NCBI GenBank assembly: GCA_002490665.1
Contig: DKUL01000064.1
Location: 1-52,201 of the forward strand
Length of the DNA: 52,201 nt
Source: Lachnospiraceae bacterium UBA7205
GTDB lineage: Bacteria; Bacillota; Clostridia; Lachnospirales; Lachnospiraceae
Direction: 5' to 3'
In this document: positions 8,533-15,581 of the stretch, in pieces
Layout: each line of letters opens with the position of its first letter
How positions within the stretch are numbered: position 1 is the stretch's first letter
The notes under the pieces: model-generated
The model's database searches: none
What the model was told of the DNA's origin: nothing
What the model saw: only the letters and a program-made list of their open reading frames with translations
Program-made: the position numbers and the translations under genes

Positions 8533-8650
8533 TAGGGCTAGCCGGAATCGAACCAGCGACACGGGGATTATAAGTCCTTGGATTAAAATTGCTGCAAGAG
8601 CTTTTGACAAAGCTCCTTTTTACCTGCTCTACCAACTGAGCTATAGCCCT
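8533..8650 (-). tRNA. tRNA-Ile(UAU) interrupted by a 45-nt insertion in the anticodon stem
   Basis: Read on minus: acceptor AGGGCTA pairs fully with TAGCCCT, discriminator A at 8533. The D arm is GCTC-AGTTGGTA-GAGC and the T arm is GCTGG-TTCGATT-CCGGC. The anticodon loop CTTATAA (8574-8568) carries UAU. The 3' half of the anticodon stem is TCCCC, but its 5' half is split: GG (8624-8623), then 45 nt, then GGA (8577-8575). Removing 8622-8578 restores GGGGA and a 73-nt canonical cloverleaf with a 5-nt variable loop. CCA is not encoded. This is either a functional tRNA needing removal or tolerance of the insert, or a tRNA-derived RNA with another role. Confidence 0.85.
8578..8622 (-). other. 45-nt insertion inside the tRNA-Ile gene
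   Basis: It lies between tRNA positions 28 and 29, and the boundaries are unambiguous because flanking bases differ. It contains a hairpin GGAGCTTT / AAAGCTCT with a 4-nt loop, an AAAAAGGAG stretch resembling a Shine-Dalgarno, and an AT-rich 3' third. Known bacterial tRNA introns are self-splicing group I introns of roughly 200 nt or more; this one has no room for such a core. Confidence 0.8.
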
Positions 8651-8683
8651 ATAAAATATGGTTGTAAATCACTTCATGCATTT

Positions 8684-8712
8684 ACTATACCATGCGAAAC
8701 GTAATAAAACAA
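8684..8712 (-). promoter_or_regulatory. Promoter of the tRNA-Ile/DUF2828 transcript
   Basis: On minus TTGTTT (8712-8707) and TATAGT (8689-8684) are 17 bp apart, about 34 bp before the tRNA 5' end. No other promoter is evident between tRNA and DUF2828 gene. Confidence 0.65.
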
Positions 8713-8732
8713 TATACCTGTAGTATAAATGA

Positions 8733-8755
8733 AAAGCACCTCACCGAGATGCTTT
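8733..8755 (-). terminator. Terminator of the cytidylate-kinase-like gene
   Basis: Stem AAAGCACCTC / GAGATGCTTT (one mismatch) with a 3-nt loop and T-rich tails, 11 bp after the stop codon. Confidence 0.65.
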
Positions 8756-8766
8756 TTGTATCTGAT

Positions 8767-9393
8767 TTATTTATTTTTTGCCTCGAAATCCTCTATGTAC
8801 TGGATAATCAGTTTGACCGTCCCGTCCACACCGAGAATACTGCTGTTGATTGAAAGGTCATAGCTGTCCGAGCGTCCCCATTTCTTGGTGGAGTAATAGT
8901 TATAATAGCTCTGCCGCTGCCTGTCTTTCTTGACCATCATCTCACGTGCCTTGTCAGCGTCAACATCATACTTTTTCTTGATTCGCTCAATCTTTGCATC
9001 CTCGTTGGCGTGGATAAAGATATGCAGGCAGTTCTTGTATTCCTGCAAGGCATAGTCAGCGCAGCGCCCGACAATAACACACGCTTCTTCCTCCGCAATC
9101 TTCTTGATGGTATCAAACTGCGCCATAAAAACCTTGTGGCTGATAGGCATATCCACGAATGAAGAAGAATTATATCCAAATGTATAGGTATCCATAACTA
9201 AATTGTAAAGGAAGGAATTTGTTGGTCTCTCGTCGTGGTTCCGAAGCATTTCCTCACAGAAACCACTTTCCTTCGCAGCCCTGGAAAGCAGCTCCTTGTC
9301 AAAGCATTTAATTCCGTAATGATTTGCGAGCTTCTCCCCAATTTCATGTCCCCCAGAACCAAACTGACGTCCGATTGTAATTATAGTATTCAT
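8767..9393 (-). CDS. Cytidylate kinase-like P-loop protein
   Basis: A 208-residue protein of the cytidylate-kinase-like family common in Clostridia. The N-terminus MNTIITIGRQFGSGGHEIGE carries a variant P-loop (GRQFGSGG, about 8-15), and a C-terminal segment DADKAREMMVKKDRQRQSYY resembles the lid of CMP kinases. The family's substrate is uncertain and it differs from the classical cmk product. I chose ATG 9393, preceded by AAGGGTGA; the longer reading starts with GTG at 9402. It is monocistronic by its own promoter and terminator. Confidence 0.85.
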   Translation of the reverse strand: MNTIITIGRQFGSGGHEIGEKLANHYGIKCFDKELLSRAAKESGFCEEMLRNHDERPTNSFLYNLVMDTYTFGYNSSSFVDMPISHKVFMAQFDTIKKIAEEEACVIVGRCADYALQEYKNCLHIFIHANEDAKIERIKKKYDVDADKAREMMVKKDRQRQSYYNYYSTKKWGRSDSYDLSINSSILGVDGTVKLIIQYIEDFEAKNK

Positions 9394-9437
9394 AGTGTTC
9401 ACCCTTTCTGACTGACATATTTTTATAATACAATTCC

Positions 9438-9466
9438 ATTATATCTTTTTTAAACAAAAAATTCAA
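9438..9466 (-). promoter_or_regulatory. Promoter of the cytidylate-kinase-like gene
   Basis: On minus TTGAAT (9466-9461) and TATAAT (9443-9438) are separated by 17 bp, 45 bp before the ATG at 9393. Confidence 0.65.
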
Positions 9467-9482
9467 ATTATTTTTTATTTTT

Positions 9483-9511
9483 TTGTCTCTTTTTTATAAA
9501 AGGTATATAAT
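9483..9511 (+). promoter_or_regulatory. Plus-strand promoter-like sequence facing into the rluD 3' end
   Basis: TTGTCT and a perfect TATAAT with exactly 17 bp between, on the strand opposite to all nearby genes. If active it would make an antisense RNA through the pseudouridine synthase gene. The region is very AT-rich, so a chance match is possible. Confidence 0.4.
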
Positions 9512-9530
9512 ACTAAAGTGAAATAAATAC

Positions 9531-10448
9531 TCATTGATTCCTTAGCACAGACAAAAGGTTTTCAAAATATGCAGGAAGCGGCGCCTCAAACTCGACATAT
9601 TCTCCGCTTCCGGGATGAATGAAGCCTAACGTCATGGCATGCAGCACCTGACCCTCCAGACGGAAAGGTGCCTTCCTGTTGGAATACACCGTATCGCCCA
9701 GCAGGGGATGCCCGATGCTCGCCATATGTACCCTTATCTGGTGTGTCCTGCCAGTCTCAAGCTGACATTCTATATAAGTATACTGTCCAAAACGTTCCAG
9801 CACCTGGTAATGCGTTACGGCATGTTTGCCGTTTTTTTCATTGACAGCCATCTTTTTGCGGTCACTGGGGTGCCGCCCAATCGGGGCATCCACAGTTCCC
9901 TGCTCCGCTTTCACATTGCCGTATACGATGGCTCTGTACTTTCTGGTAATGTCATGTGTTTTGAGCAGCGCTGCTATGGCATTGTGTGCTTCATCATTCT
10001 TGCAGACAATGACAGAGCCCGTTGTGTCCTTGTCAATCCGGTGGACGATTCCGGGGCGCATAACACCGTTAATGCCGGAAAGCCTGTCCTTACAGTGAAA
10101 CATGACCGCATTTACCAGAGTCCCCTCGTAATGCCCTGGAGCCGGGTGCACGACCATATTTTTCGGCTTATTGACAATCAAAAAGTCCGCATCCTCATAC
10201 AGGATGTCAAGCGGAATATCCTGCGCCGGAATATCCGGTTCCACGGAATCTGGTATGGTAAACCTTACCCTGTCGTCAGCCTTTGCCCTGTAATTTGCCT
10301 TGATAACCACATCATTTACATATACATTGCCGTCTTTAATAATTTTCTGAATGTAGCTTCTGGATAAGTTCTCCATATAATTGCTGATACATTTGTCAAT
10401 GCGCTCATCTTCCATTTCTGGCAGAATATCAAATACAATTTCGTTCAT
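9531..10448 (-). CDS. rluD: RluD/RluA-family 23S rRNA pseudouridine synthase
   Basis: A 305-residue enzyme converting uridine to pseudouridine in RNA, most likely 23S rRNA. An S4 RNA-binding domain covers about 12-75 (DERIDKCISNYMENLSRSYI, DGNVYVND). The catalytic motif HRIDKDTTG is at about 135-143, with Asp as nucleophile, and the GRTHQIRVHMASIGHPLLGD motif follows. Start ATG 10448 has AAGGTG upstream; a GTG lies two codons earlier. It follows lspA by 9 bp, the common lspA-rluD order of Firmicutes. Confidence 0.93.
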   Translation of the reverse strand: MNEIVFDILPEMEDERIDKCISNYMENLSRSYIQKIIKDGNVYVNDVVIKANYRAKADDRVRFTIPDSVEPDIPAQDIPLDILYEDADFLIVNKPKNMVVHPAPGHYEGTLVNAVMFHCKDRLSGINGVMRPGIVHRIDKDTTGSVIVCKNDEAHNAIAALLKTHDITRKYRAIVYGNVKAEQGTVDAPIGRHPSDRKKMAVNEKNGKHAVTHYQVLERFGQYTYIECQLETGRTHQIRVHMASIGHPLLGDTVYSNRKAPFRLEGQVLHAMTLGFIHPGSGEYVEFEAPLPAYFENLLSVLRNQ

Positions 10449-10457
10449 TGGCACACC

Positions 10458-10985
10458 TTATTTGATGTCCCGGAACTTCTTCGTCCGGAACGTGAGAAAT
10501 TCCAAATCGGATTCCTTGTATACAAACACCAGTAAAAAAACAAGGTAAATAGAGGAAAGCGTCACGCAAATATCCGCTACATTAAAGACAGGAAAATTAA
10601 TCAGGCTGAAATAAAGGAAGTCAACAACATAGCCAAATTTCAGCCGGTCAATCAGGTTTCCGATTGCGCCGCTCGCTATGAAAATAAGCGATATATGCAG
10701 CTTCGTATACATCTTCTGATAGGGCGTCTTCAGCAGCACATAGACGATTACCGCCAGAATCGTGACGGCAATCAGCACGAAAAATACCTTCTGCCCTTGC
10801 AGCATGCCGAATGCAGCGCCCTTGTTCTCAAGATAGTGCAGCTCAAACACGCCCTCCCAGATTACCTTAGTATGGTCATCCGTAAGCGCCCTGATTGCAT
10901 AATACTTTGTCACCTGGTCGAGAACAATCAGCACAATTAACAACAACGCATCAACAGCTAATAAAATCTTTTTCTTTTTATTCAT
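10458..10985 (-). CDS. lspA: Lipoprotein signal peptidase II
   Basis: A 175-residue inner-membrane aspartyl protease that cleaves prolipoprotein signal peptides. Four hydrophobic segments are visible. Conserved motifs are DQVTKYYA, ENKGAAFGM, GAIGNLIDRLKFGYVVDFL and FNVADICVTL; the Asp residues in GNLIDR and NVAD form the catalytic dyad. The start at 10985 has GAGGATTGGG before it and overlaps the aroB end by 8 bp, implying coupled translation. It would serve the lipoprotein carboxypeptidase in this window among others. Confidence 0.95.
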   Translation of the reverse strand: MNKKKKILLAVDALLLIVLIVLDQVTKYYAIRALTDDHTKVIWEGVFELHYLENKGAAFGMLQGQKVFFVLIAVTILAVIVYVLLKTPYQKMYTKLHISLIFIASGAIGNLIDRLKFGYVVDFLYFSLINFPVFNVADICVTLSSIYLVFLLVFVYKESDLEFLTFRTKKFRDIK

Positions 10986-12087
10986 CCCAATCCTCGTCCG
11001 TAAAATAAATTTCATTGATTCCCGCTATTATTTCTTCCTTTGTAACAGTCGTGTCAATCATGGCTTTTCCAACCTTTTTTAACAGGATAAATTTAATCTG
11101 GTTTCCCTCCATTTTCTTGTCAGAGGTTGTCAGCGCATATATTTCTTCGGGATTAATGTCTTCTATTGAAATTGGCAGGTTAAACGGCACAAACATATCC
11201 CGAATCTCGTAATATTCATCCTTGGACAACATATTCCTTTTCCACGAAATATAGGCAGCGGCAACACAGCCAAGCGCAACACACTCGCCATGCATCAGTT
11301 CAAAATTTTTTGCCTTTTCAATTGCATGACCGATTGTGTGTCCAAAGTTCAGGATGGCACGCTCACCCTTTTCTGTCGGATCCTTCTCAACGACAAGCTT
11401 TTTGCATGTACAGCTTTTGTATACCATGTCTTCCAGGGTTTCAAGGTTTCTCTCATGGATTTCATACATGTTGTCAATAATCCATTCATAAAACTTTGCA
11501 CTCTTGATAAGACCGTGCTTTAGAACCTCGCCCATTCCCGAATAGTACTGCCTGTCATCAAGCGTTTTGAGTGTGGACACATTCATATAAACCAGCTTTG
11601 GCATGTAAAAAGCCCCTACCATATTTTTATACTGGTCGAAATCAACACCAGTTTTGCCGCCGATGCTGCTGTCCACCTGTGCCAGAAGCGTCGTGGGCAC
11701 CTGTATGAAATCAATGCCGCGCAGATACGTCGCGGCAACAAATCCCGTCGTGTCGCCCACAACCCCGCCGCCAAGCGCCAGAAGCATATCCTTGCGTTCA
11801 AATTTATTTTGTATCAAAAACGTATAAATATTCCTGACCGTATCAAGATTTTTGTTTTCCTCCCCATTTGGAAAAGCATAAACGACGATTTCTTTACAAC
11901 AGTCTTTCAGCGCTTCACATATTGCATCAGCATAGAAACCCTTTACCCTTGTGTCCGTTATCACACACAGTTTTTTTTCGCTGATTCCAAACGGTTCCAG
12001 TTCTTTAGCCAGATTCTCGAAATCCTGTTCATAAACAATATCATAGATAGGCTGGTTGTTCAGATTAATTGTTAATCTCTGTGACAT
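10978..12087 (-). CDS. aroB: 3-dehydroquinate synthase
   Basis: A 369-residue enzyme of the shikimate pathway, converting DAHP to 3-dehydroquinate with NAD and a divalent metal. The core signature GGGVVGDTTGFVAATYLRGI is followed by QVPTTLLAQVDSSIGGKTGVD, and the metal-binding region has NFGHTIGHAIE and MHGECVALG. Full length for the family. ATG 12087 is preceded by GGAGGAAATTT. It lies directly upstream of lspA, and a terminator at 12106-12130 separates it from the sepF cluster. Confidence 0.96.
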   Translation of the reverse strand: MSQRLTINLNNQPIYDIVYEQDFENLAKELEPFGISEKKLCVITDTRVKGFYADAICEALKDCCKEIVVYAFPNGEENKNLDTVRNIYTFLIQNKFERKDMLLALGGGVVGDTTGFVAATYLRGIDFIQVPTTLLAQVDSSIGGKTGVDFDQYKNMVGAFYMPKLVYMNVSTLKTLDDRQYYSGMGEVLKHGLIKSAKFYEWIIDNMYEIHERNLETLEDMVYKSCTCKKLVVEKDPTEKGERAILNFGHTIGHAIEKAKNFELMHGECVALGCVAAAYISWKRNMLSKDEYYEIRDMFVPFNLPISIEDINPEEIYALTTSDKKMEGNQIKFILLKKVGKAMIDTTVTKEEIIAGINEIYFTDEDWDE

Positions 12088-12105
12088 AAATTTCCTCCAC
12101 TTAAA

Positions 12106-12130
12106 AACTTCCCGCCTAAAGCGGGAAGTT
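12106..12130 (-). terminator. Terminator of the sepF cluster
   Basis: Perfect 10-bp stem AACTTCCCGC / GCGGGAAGTT with a 5-nt loop, followed on minus by TTTTT. It lies 20 bp after the sepF stop and before aroB. Confidence 0.85.
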
Positions 12131-12149
12131 CTTTCTTCGTTATCCCAAA

Positions 12150-12668
12150 TCAGAAAGCGCCGTGTGAAATAGGGGGAACATCAAACGTCCCTGAAAAAAT
12201 CTCCTGAAAATCTCCTGAAATATCAACACTCGCCGGTGTAATAATAAAAATGTAATTGGAAATCTTCTGGAGGTTTCCATTGATTGCATACGTAGAACCA
12301 GATGCAAAATCAATGATTCTCTGGGCAATCTCAACATCAAGTCCCTCTAAGTTCAGTACAACTGTACGGTTCGCCAAAAGTGTTTCCGTAATTTCCCTGG
12401 CATCCTCCACGCTTGTTGGTTTTATTACACATACTTCCATCCCACTGCCAGGTACTTTTTTCACTGGTCTGATGGGTGTTACCTTTTGTGACTGCTTCTT
12501 AACTTTTTCTACCGGTTCATCATAATCGTCATCATCACGAACTGCTCTCATGGGTTTTCTGACTGTATTGTCTACGATTTCACCCTCGTCATAGAAATCA
12601 TCATCATCGTAGTCTCCCTCGTCACTGTTTAAATGCAATGCATCTAAAAACTTGTCCATTACTCCCAT
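12150..12668 (-). CDS. sepF: Cell division protein SepF
   Basis: A 172-residue FtsZ-interacting protein that anchors and bundles FtsZ at the membrane. The N-terminus MGVMDKFLDALHL forms the usual amphipathic membrane-targeting helix. An acidic linker rich in Asp and Glu (about 14-55) follows, and the C-terminal SepF core (about 75-165) has KPTSVEDAREITETLLANRTVVLNL and RIIDFASGSTYAI. Start 12668 gives the best spacing to AAAGGAA; 12674 is possible. It follows yggS, the classic yggS-sepF pair. Confidence 0.93.
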   Translation of the reverse strand: MGVMDKFLDALHLNSDEGDYDDDDFYDEGEIVDNTVRKPMRAVRDDDDYDEPVEKVKKQSQKVTPIRPVKKVPGSGMEVCVIKPTSVEDAREITETLLANRTVVLNLEGLDVEIAQRIIDFASGSTYAINGNLQKISNYIFIITPASVDISGDFQEIFSGTFDVPPISHGAF

Positions 12669-12685
12669 AGTCATATTTCCTTTCC

Positions 12686-13390
12686 CTACGGCATATACTG
12701 CCTTACTCCGAAGATACCGGTTCCTACCCTGACACATGTAGCGCCCTCAGATACAGCTACACCATAGTCCCCTGTCATACCCATAGATAAAATTTCCATA
12801 GTTATATTATCAATGTTTTCCTCCATAATGTCAACTGCTAATTTTTTTAATTTGCTAAAATAAATTCTGTTTTCTTCAGCATCTTGCACAAAAGGCGCAA
12901 TTGTCATCAGGCCTTTTATACAAATATTAGGCAGTTTTGCAATATCTTGCACAAGTTGTCTCACTTCTTCGCACGTTGCCCCAAATTTTGTTTCTTCGTT
13001 TGCCACATTTACCTCTATCAGAATATTAACACATATGTTCTTTTTTGCGGCCTCCTTGCTGATTTCCTCTGCCAGTCTCAAGGAATCAACACTGTGTATC
13101 AGGCAGACCTTATCAACAATATATTTTACCTTGTTTCTTTGGAGATGTCCAATCATATGCCATCTGATATCCTTAGGCATCACTTCATATTTGTCAAGCA
13201 GTTCCTGAACCTTGTTTTCCCCGAAATCCCTGCATCCACATGCATATGCCTCCATAAGCATTTCCACTGGTTTGGTCTTACTTACGGCAATCAGTGTCAC
13301 ATCCTCTGCCTTTCTTCCTGATTTTTCACACGCCCTGGCAATTGTCTCCTCAACTGCCAGGATATTTTCTTTTATTGTCATTTCTTCCAT
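12686..13390 (-). CDS. yggS: YggS-family PLP homeostasis protein
   Basis: A 234-residue alanine-racemase-fold protein that binds pyridoxal phosphate and maintains vitamin B6 balance. The PLP Lys is in IAVSKTKP, about residue 38. Family segments are GENKVQELLDKY, WHMIGHLQRNKVKYI, SMGMTGDY and VRVGTGIFG. I chose ATG 13390 because GGGG stands 6 nt upstream; the ATG at 13402 has no Shine-Dalgarno. It is 17 bp before sepF. Confidence 0.94.
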   Translation of the reverse strand: MEEMTIKENILAVEETIARACEKSGRKAEDVTLIAVSKTKPVEMLMEAYACGCRDFGENKVQELLDKYEVMPKDIRWHMIGHLQRNKVKYIVDKVCLIHSVDSLRLAEEISKEAAKKNICVNILIEVNVANEETKFGATCEEVRQLVQDIAKLPNICIKGLMTIAPFVQDAEENRIYFSKLKKLAVDIMEENIDNITMEILSMGMTGDYGVAVSEGATCVRVGTGIFGVRQYMP

Positions 13391-13419
13391 ATTAATCCCC
13401 ATTTCATGTTATCAATATA

Positions 13420-14838
13420 TCAGTGATAAATAAAATCATCATTATTTACGCTGGATGCATCCAGCACAATCCTGTCATAAACGGTAAGTCCGTATTTGGT
13501 ATTGGAACTGACAATGGAATACTCGTCATTTTCATCCAGTATCGTTATCTGTTTGAAGTCTGCATAACCCTTGTTCATATTATACACGCCCTTCAATGTA
13601 CCGGACTTACTGACTGCCATTTTCTCCGTGGATTCCGGTTTGCAGATATAATTTCCGACACTCAGGTTGCTGTTGTCAACATAAAATTCATTGTCATCGG
13701 AATTATAAACAGTTGTCTCCACAAATTCATAGACAAGGTTTCCGTTTTCATCCGGTTTTTCCATCAAAACGCCGTAATTTCCATTTGCGCCGCCTTTGCT
13801 CATATACTCTGCCGGAATGATAAAAAATTCCTTTTCCGCTATCGCGGAATTCGGTATCTTGAGTCCCTGCTTGTCATCGACAACAAGCTCAATGTCCACA
13901 AAGCGGTCTGTGCAGAAAGAAACACAGGAATTATTAAAAACCAGCTGTGCATAATCACCGCCTGCAAGGTGATGGATGACAACCTGTCCCCAAGAAATCT
14001 CCTGGGTTTTAATGAACTTTACTTTTACATATTCTTCTTCTTCAAGCTCAACGGCCCGTTCCGGCTCTACAGGTATTATCAGCGACCAGTTTTCGTCAGT
14101 GACCAGCTTTCCCACTGTCGCATTTTTCTCTATCAGGTCATTGTTGTTTACCCGCTTTTTCTCATAGGTTGTCTGGTCAAACAGTTCTGGCGTAATCTGT
14201 TCAGGTGTCAGATTCTCGTATCCGTCCGTACTGTATACAATATACCCCGTTTTTCCCGTCGTACACAGTGAAACCATTCCGCCCAGGCTGGACTTATTCA
14301 GGGTTTCCATATTTTCGTACATGCTGATATTCACCAGCTTCATGACAGAACCTTCCAAATCGTACTTGAAATCATACACGCTTTGGAACTCCCTGCTGTC
14401 AAACATCCTGTCAAACTGTATGACTTCTGCCCGGAATTCTCCAAGTTCTTCATCTGTATAGGTTGCATCCTGCATATCTCCTGCATTCAAGAGAGCGGCG
14501 AGCTTACCACTCTCATCAACGGAGTACACCGTATCCCTCGACGAGACACGCTCACCCTCCCTGACATAATAGTTGATATAGCCGGTATATGGAGATGTCA
14601 GCAGTTCCTCTTCCCGAATTGCCAGTCCTGTGTATGTTTTTGCAACGGACAGGGATCCCAGCTGGACCTCATACCCCTGAATTGGTTCGGAATTCAGGTA
14701 CATAAAAAGAATGACCACAATATAAAACGTCATTGCGCCAAAGATCATCAGCTCGATCCGATTCATGGTTTTTCCGGACTTATTTTGTTTTTTTCTATGT
14801 ACCTGATGTTTTTCAGCTGCCACAGATAAATTCTCCAT
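13420..14838 (-). CDS. HlyD-like single-pass envelope protein upstream of yggS-sepF
   Basis: A 472-residue protein. A basic N-terminus (about 1-26) is followed by one membrane segment (about 28-48) and a large extracytoplasmic part. Residues 60-110 (GLAIREEELLTSPYTGYINYYVREGERVSS) resemble the biotinyl-lipoyl-like hairpin of HlyD-type adaptors. No partner exporter lies nearby. Its fixed place before yggS and sepF suggests an envelope or division role, which is inference. The Shine-Dalgarno is weak. Confidence 0.7.
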   Translation of the reverse strand: MENLSVAAEKHQVHRKKQNKSGKTMNRIELMIFGAMTFYIVVILFMYLNSEPIQGYEVQLGSLSVAKTYTGLAIREEELLTSPYTGYINYYVREGERVSSRDTVYSVDESGKLAALLNAGDMQDATYTDEELGEFRAEVIQFDRMFDSREFQSVYDFKYDLEGSVMKLVNISMYENMETLNKSSLGGMVSLCTTGKTGYIVYSTDGYENLTPEQITPELFDQTTYEKKRVNNNDLIEKNATVGKLVTDENWSLIIPVEPERAVELEEEEYVKVKFIKTQEISWGQVVIHHLAGGDYAQLVFNNSCVSFCTDRFVDIELVVDDKQGLKIPNSAIAEKEFFIIPAEYMSKGGANGNYGVLMEKPDENGNLVYEFVETTVYNSDDNEFYVDNSNLSVGNYICKPESTEKMAVSKSGTLKGVYNMNKGYADFKQITILDENDEYSIVSSNTKYGLTVYDRIVLDASSVNNDDFIYH

Positions 14839-14864
14839 TCATACGATAAAATCAAGTAAGGAAA

Positions 14865-14892
14865 AAGCCCCGGCAACGATTCTCCGAGGCTT
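14865..14892 (-). terminator. Terminator of the small P-loop gene
   Basis: Stem AAGCCCCGG / CCGAGGCTT (one mismatch), 10-nt loop, TTTTT on minus. It lies about 30 bp after the stop codon and just before the HlyD-like gene. Confidence 0.75.
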
Positions 14893-14922
14893 CATTTCAA
14901 ATATATCATTTGTTTCAATTTG

Positions 14923-15345
14923 TTATAAGGAAACAATTACCTTTGACTTTAAGTCTTCAGACAATTCAGCCTCATCTACCGAAACACTTGCTATAATTTT
15001 AAATCCATATGTATTGCTAATTGAATCGAGCTTACTCATAATTTCTTCAAGCCTGTCCGTACCTTCCAGACAAGAAATTTTTAAAAATCCATCAAAATAA
15101 ACCTGTTCCAGATCATGATCCTGAGAAACGATGCCACGAATGAAGCCAACAAATTCGTCCGCACTGGCAACGCCATAATCCTTTACGTTAATAAGCCTTA
15201 CTTTGTTATTTAGTTCATACATATGGTCATTGCCTTTGTCAAGATATACGATATTTCCAGAGGCGGTTGACACCTCTTTATTCACCATATCCAAAATGAT
15301 TTTTGTCTTGCCTTTTCCCTTTTTTCCTACAATAAGCTGCACCAT
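14923..15345 (-). CDS. Small P-loop ATPase-like protein
   Basis: A 140-residue protein with Walker A GKKGKGKTK at 7-15. A possible Walker B-like strand is LEQVYFDGFL, about 99-108. Such proteins are often labelled PilT-like in Clostridia, but there is no type IV pilus domain or pilus gene here and it is much shorter than PilT. ATAGGAGGT gives a very strong ribosome site. It has its own terminator. Function unknown. Confidence 0.75.
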   Translation of the reverse strand: MVQLIVGKKGKGKTKIILDMVNKEVSTASGNIVYLDKGNDHMYELNNKVRLINVKDYGVASADEFVGFIRGIVSQDHDLEQVYFDGFLKISCLEGTDRLEEIMSKLDSISNTYGFKIIASVSVDEAELSEDLKSKVIVSL

Positions 15346-15581
15346 AGCAATACCTCCTATAATTTGTGTATTATCCAGAGTCTCACAATTTTAGACTGTC
15401 CCTGAACAGGTATACGTTATATTTAGCATATCCTTACTTTAATTATAGATGAATACCGTGAAAAATACAACTTAAACTTTTTATATTTGTATATCAAAAA
15501 TATCAGTCTGGCATTCAGCCTCCTGTTTCGGACCTCAAGCCGCGAAAAATACAGGCTGAACTGTTACTGTCAGTTTCCAAA

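Noticed and set aside
8578..8622. Group I intron or archaeal bulge-helix-bulge intron in the tRNA
   Set aside because: Too short for a group I core, and I could not draw a convincing 3-nt-bulge/4-bp-helix motif at the junctions; the matching endonuclease is not known from Firmicutes.
8471..8635. N-terminal extension of the DUF2828 reading frame through the tRNA gene
   Set aside because: The frame is open, but it begins with TTG inside the tRNA D arm and translates tRNA sequence. ATG 8470 has a proper GGAGG site.
9639..10367. 242-codon plus-strand ORF opposite rluD
   Set aside because: Shadow of a clear pseudouridine synthase gene; no ribosome site or recognisable domain.
13423..14271. 282-codon plus-strand ORF opposite the HlyD-like gene
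   Set aside because: Antisense shadow without ribosome site; the minus-strand gene has a clear membrane anchor and domain layout.
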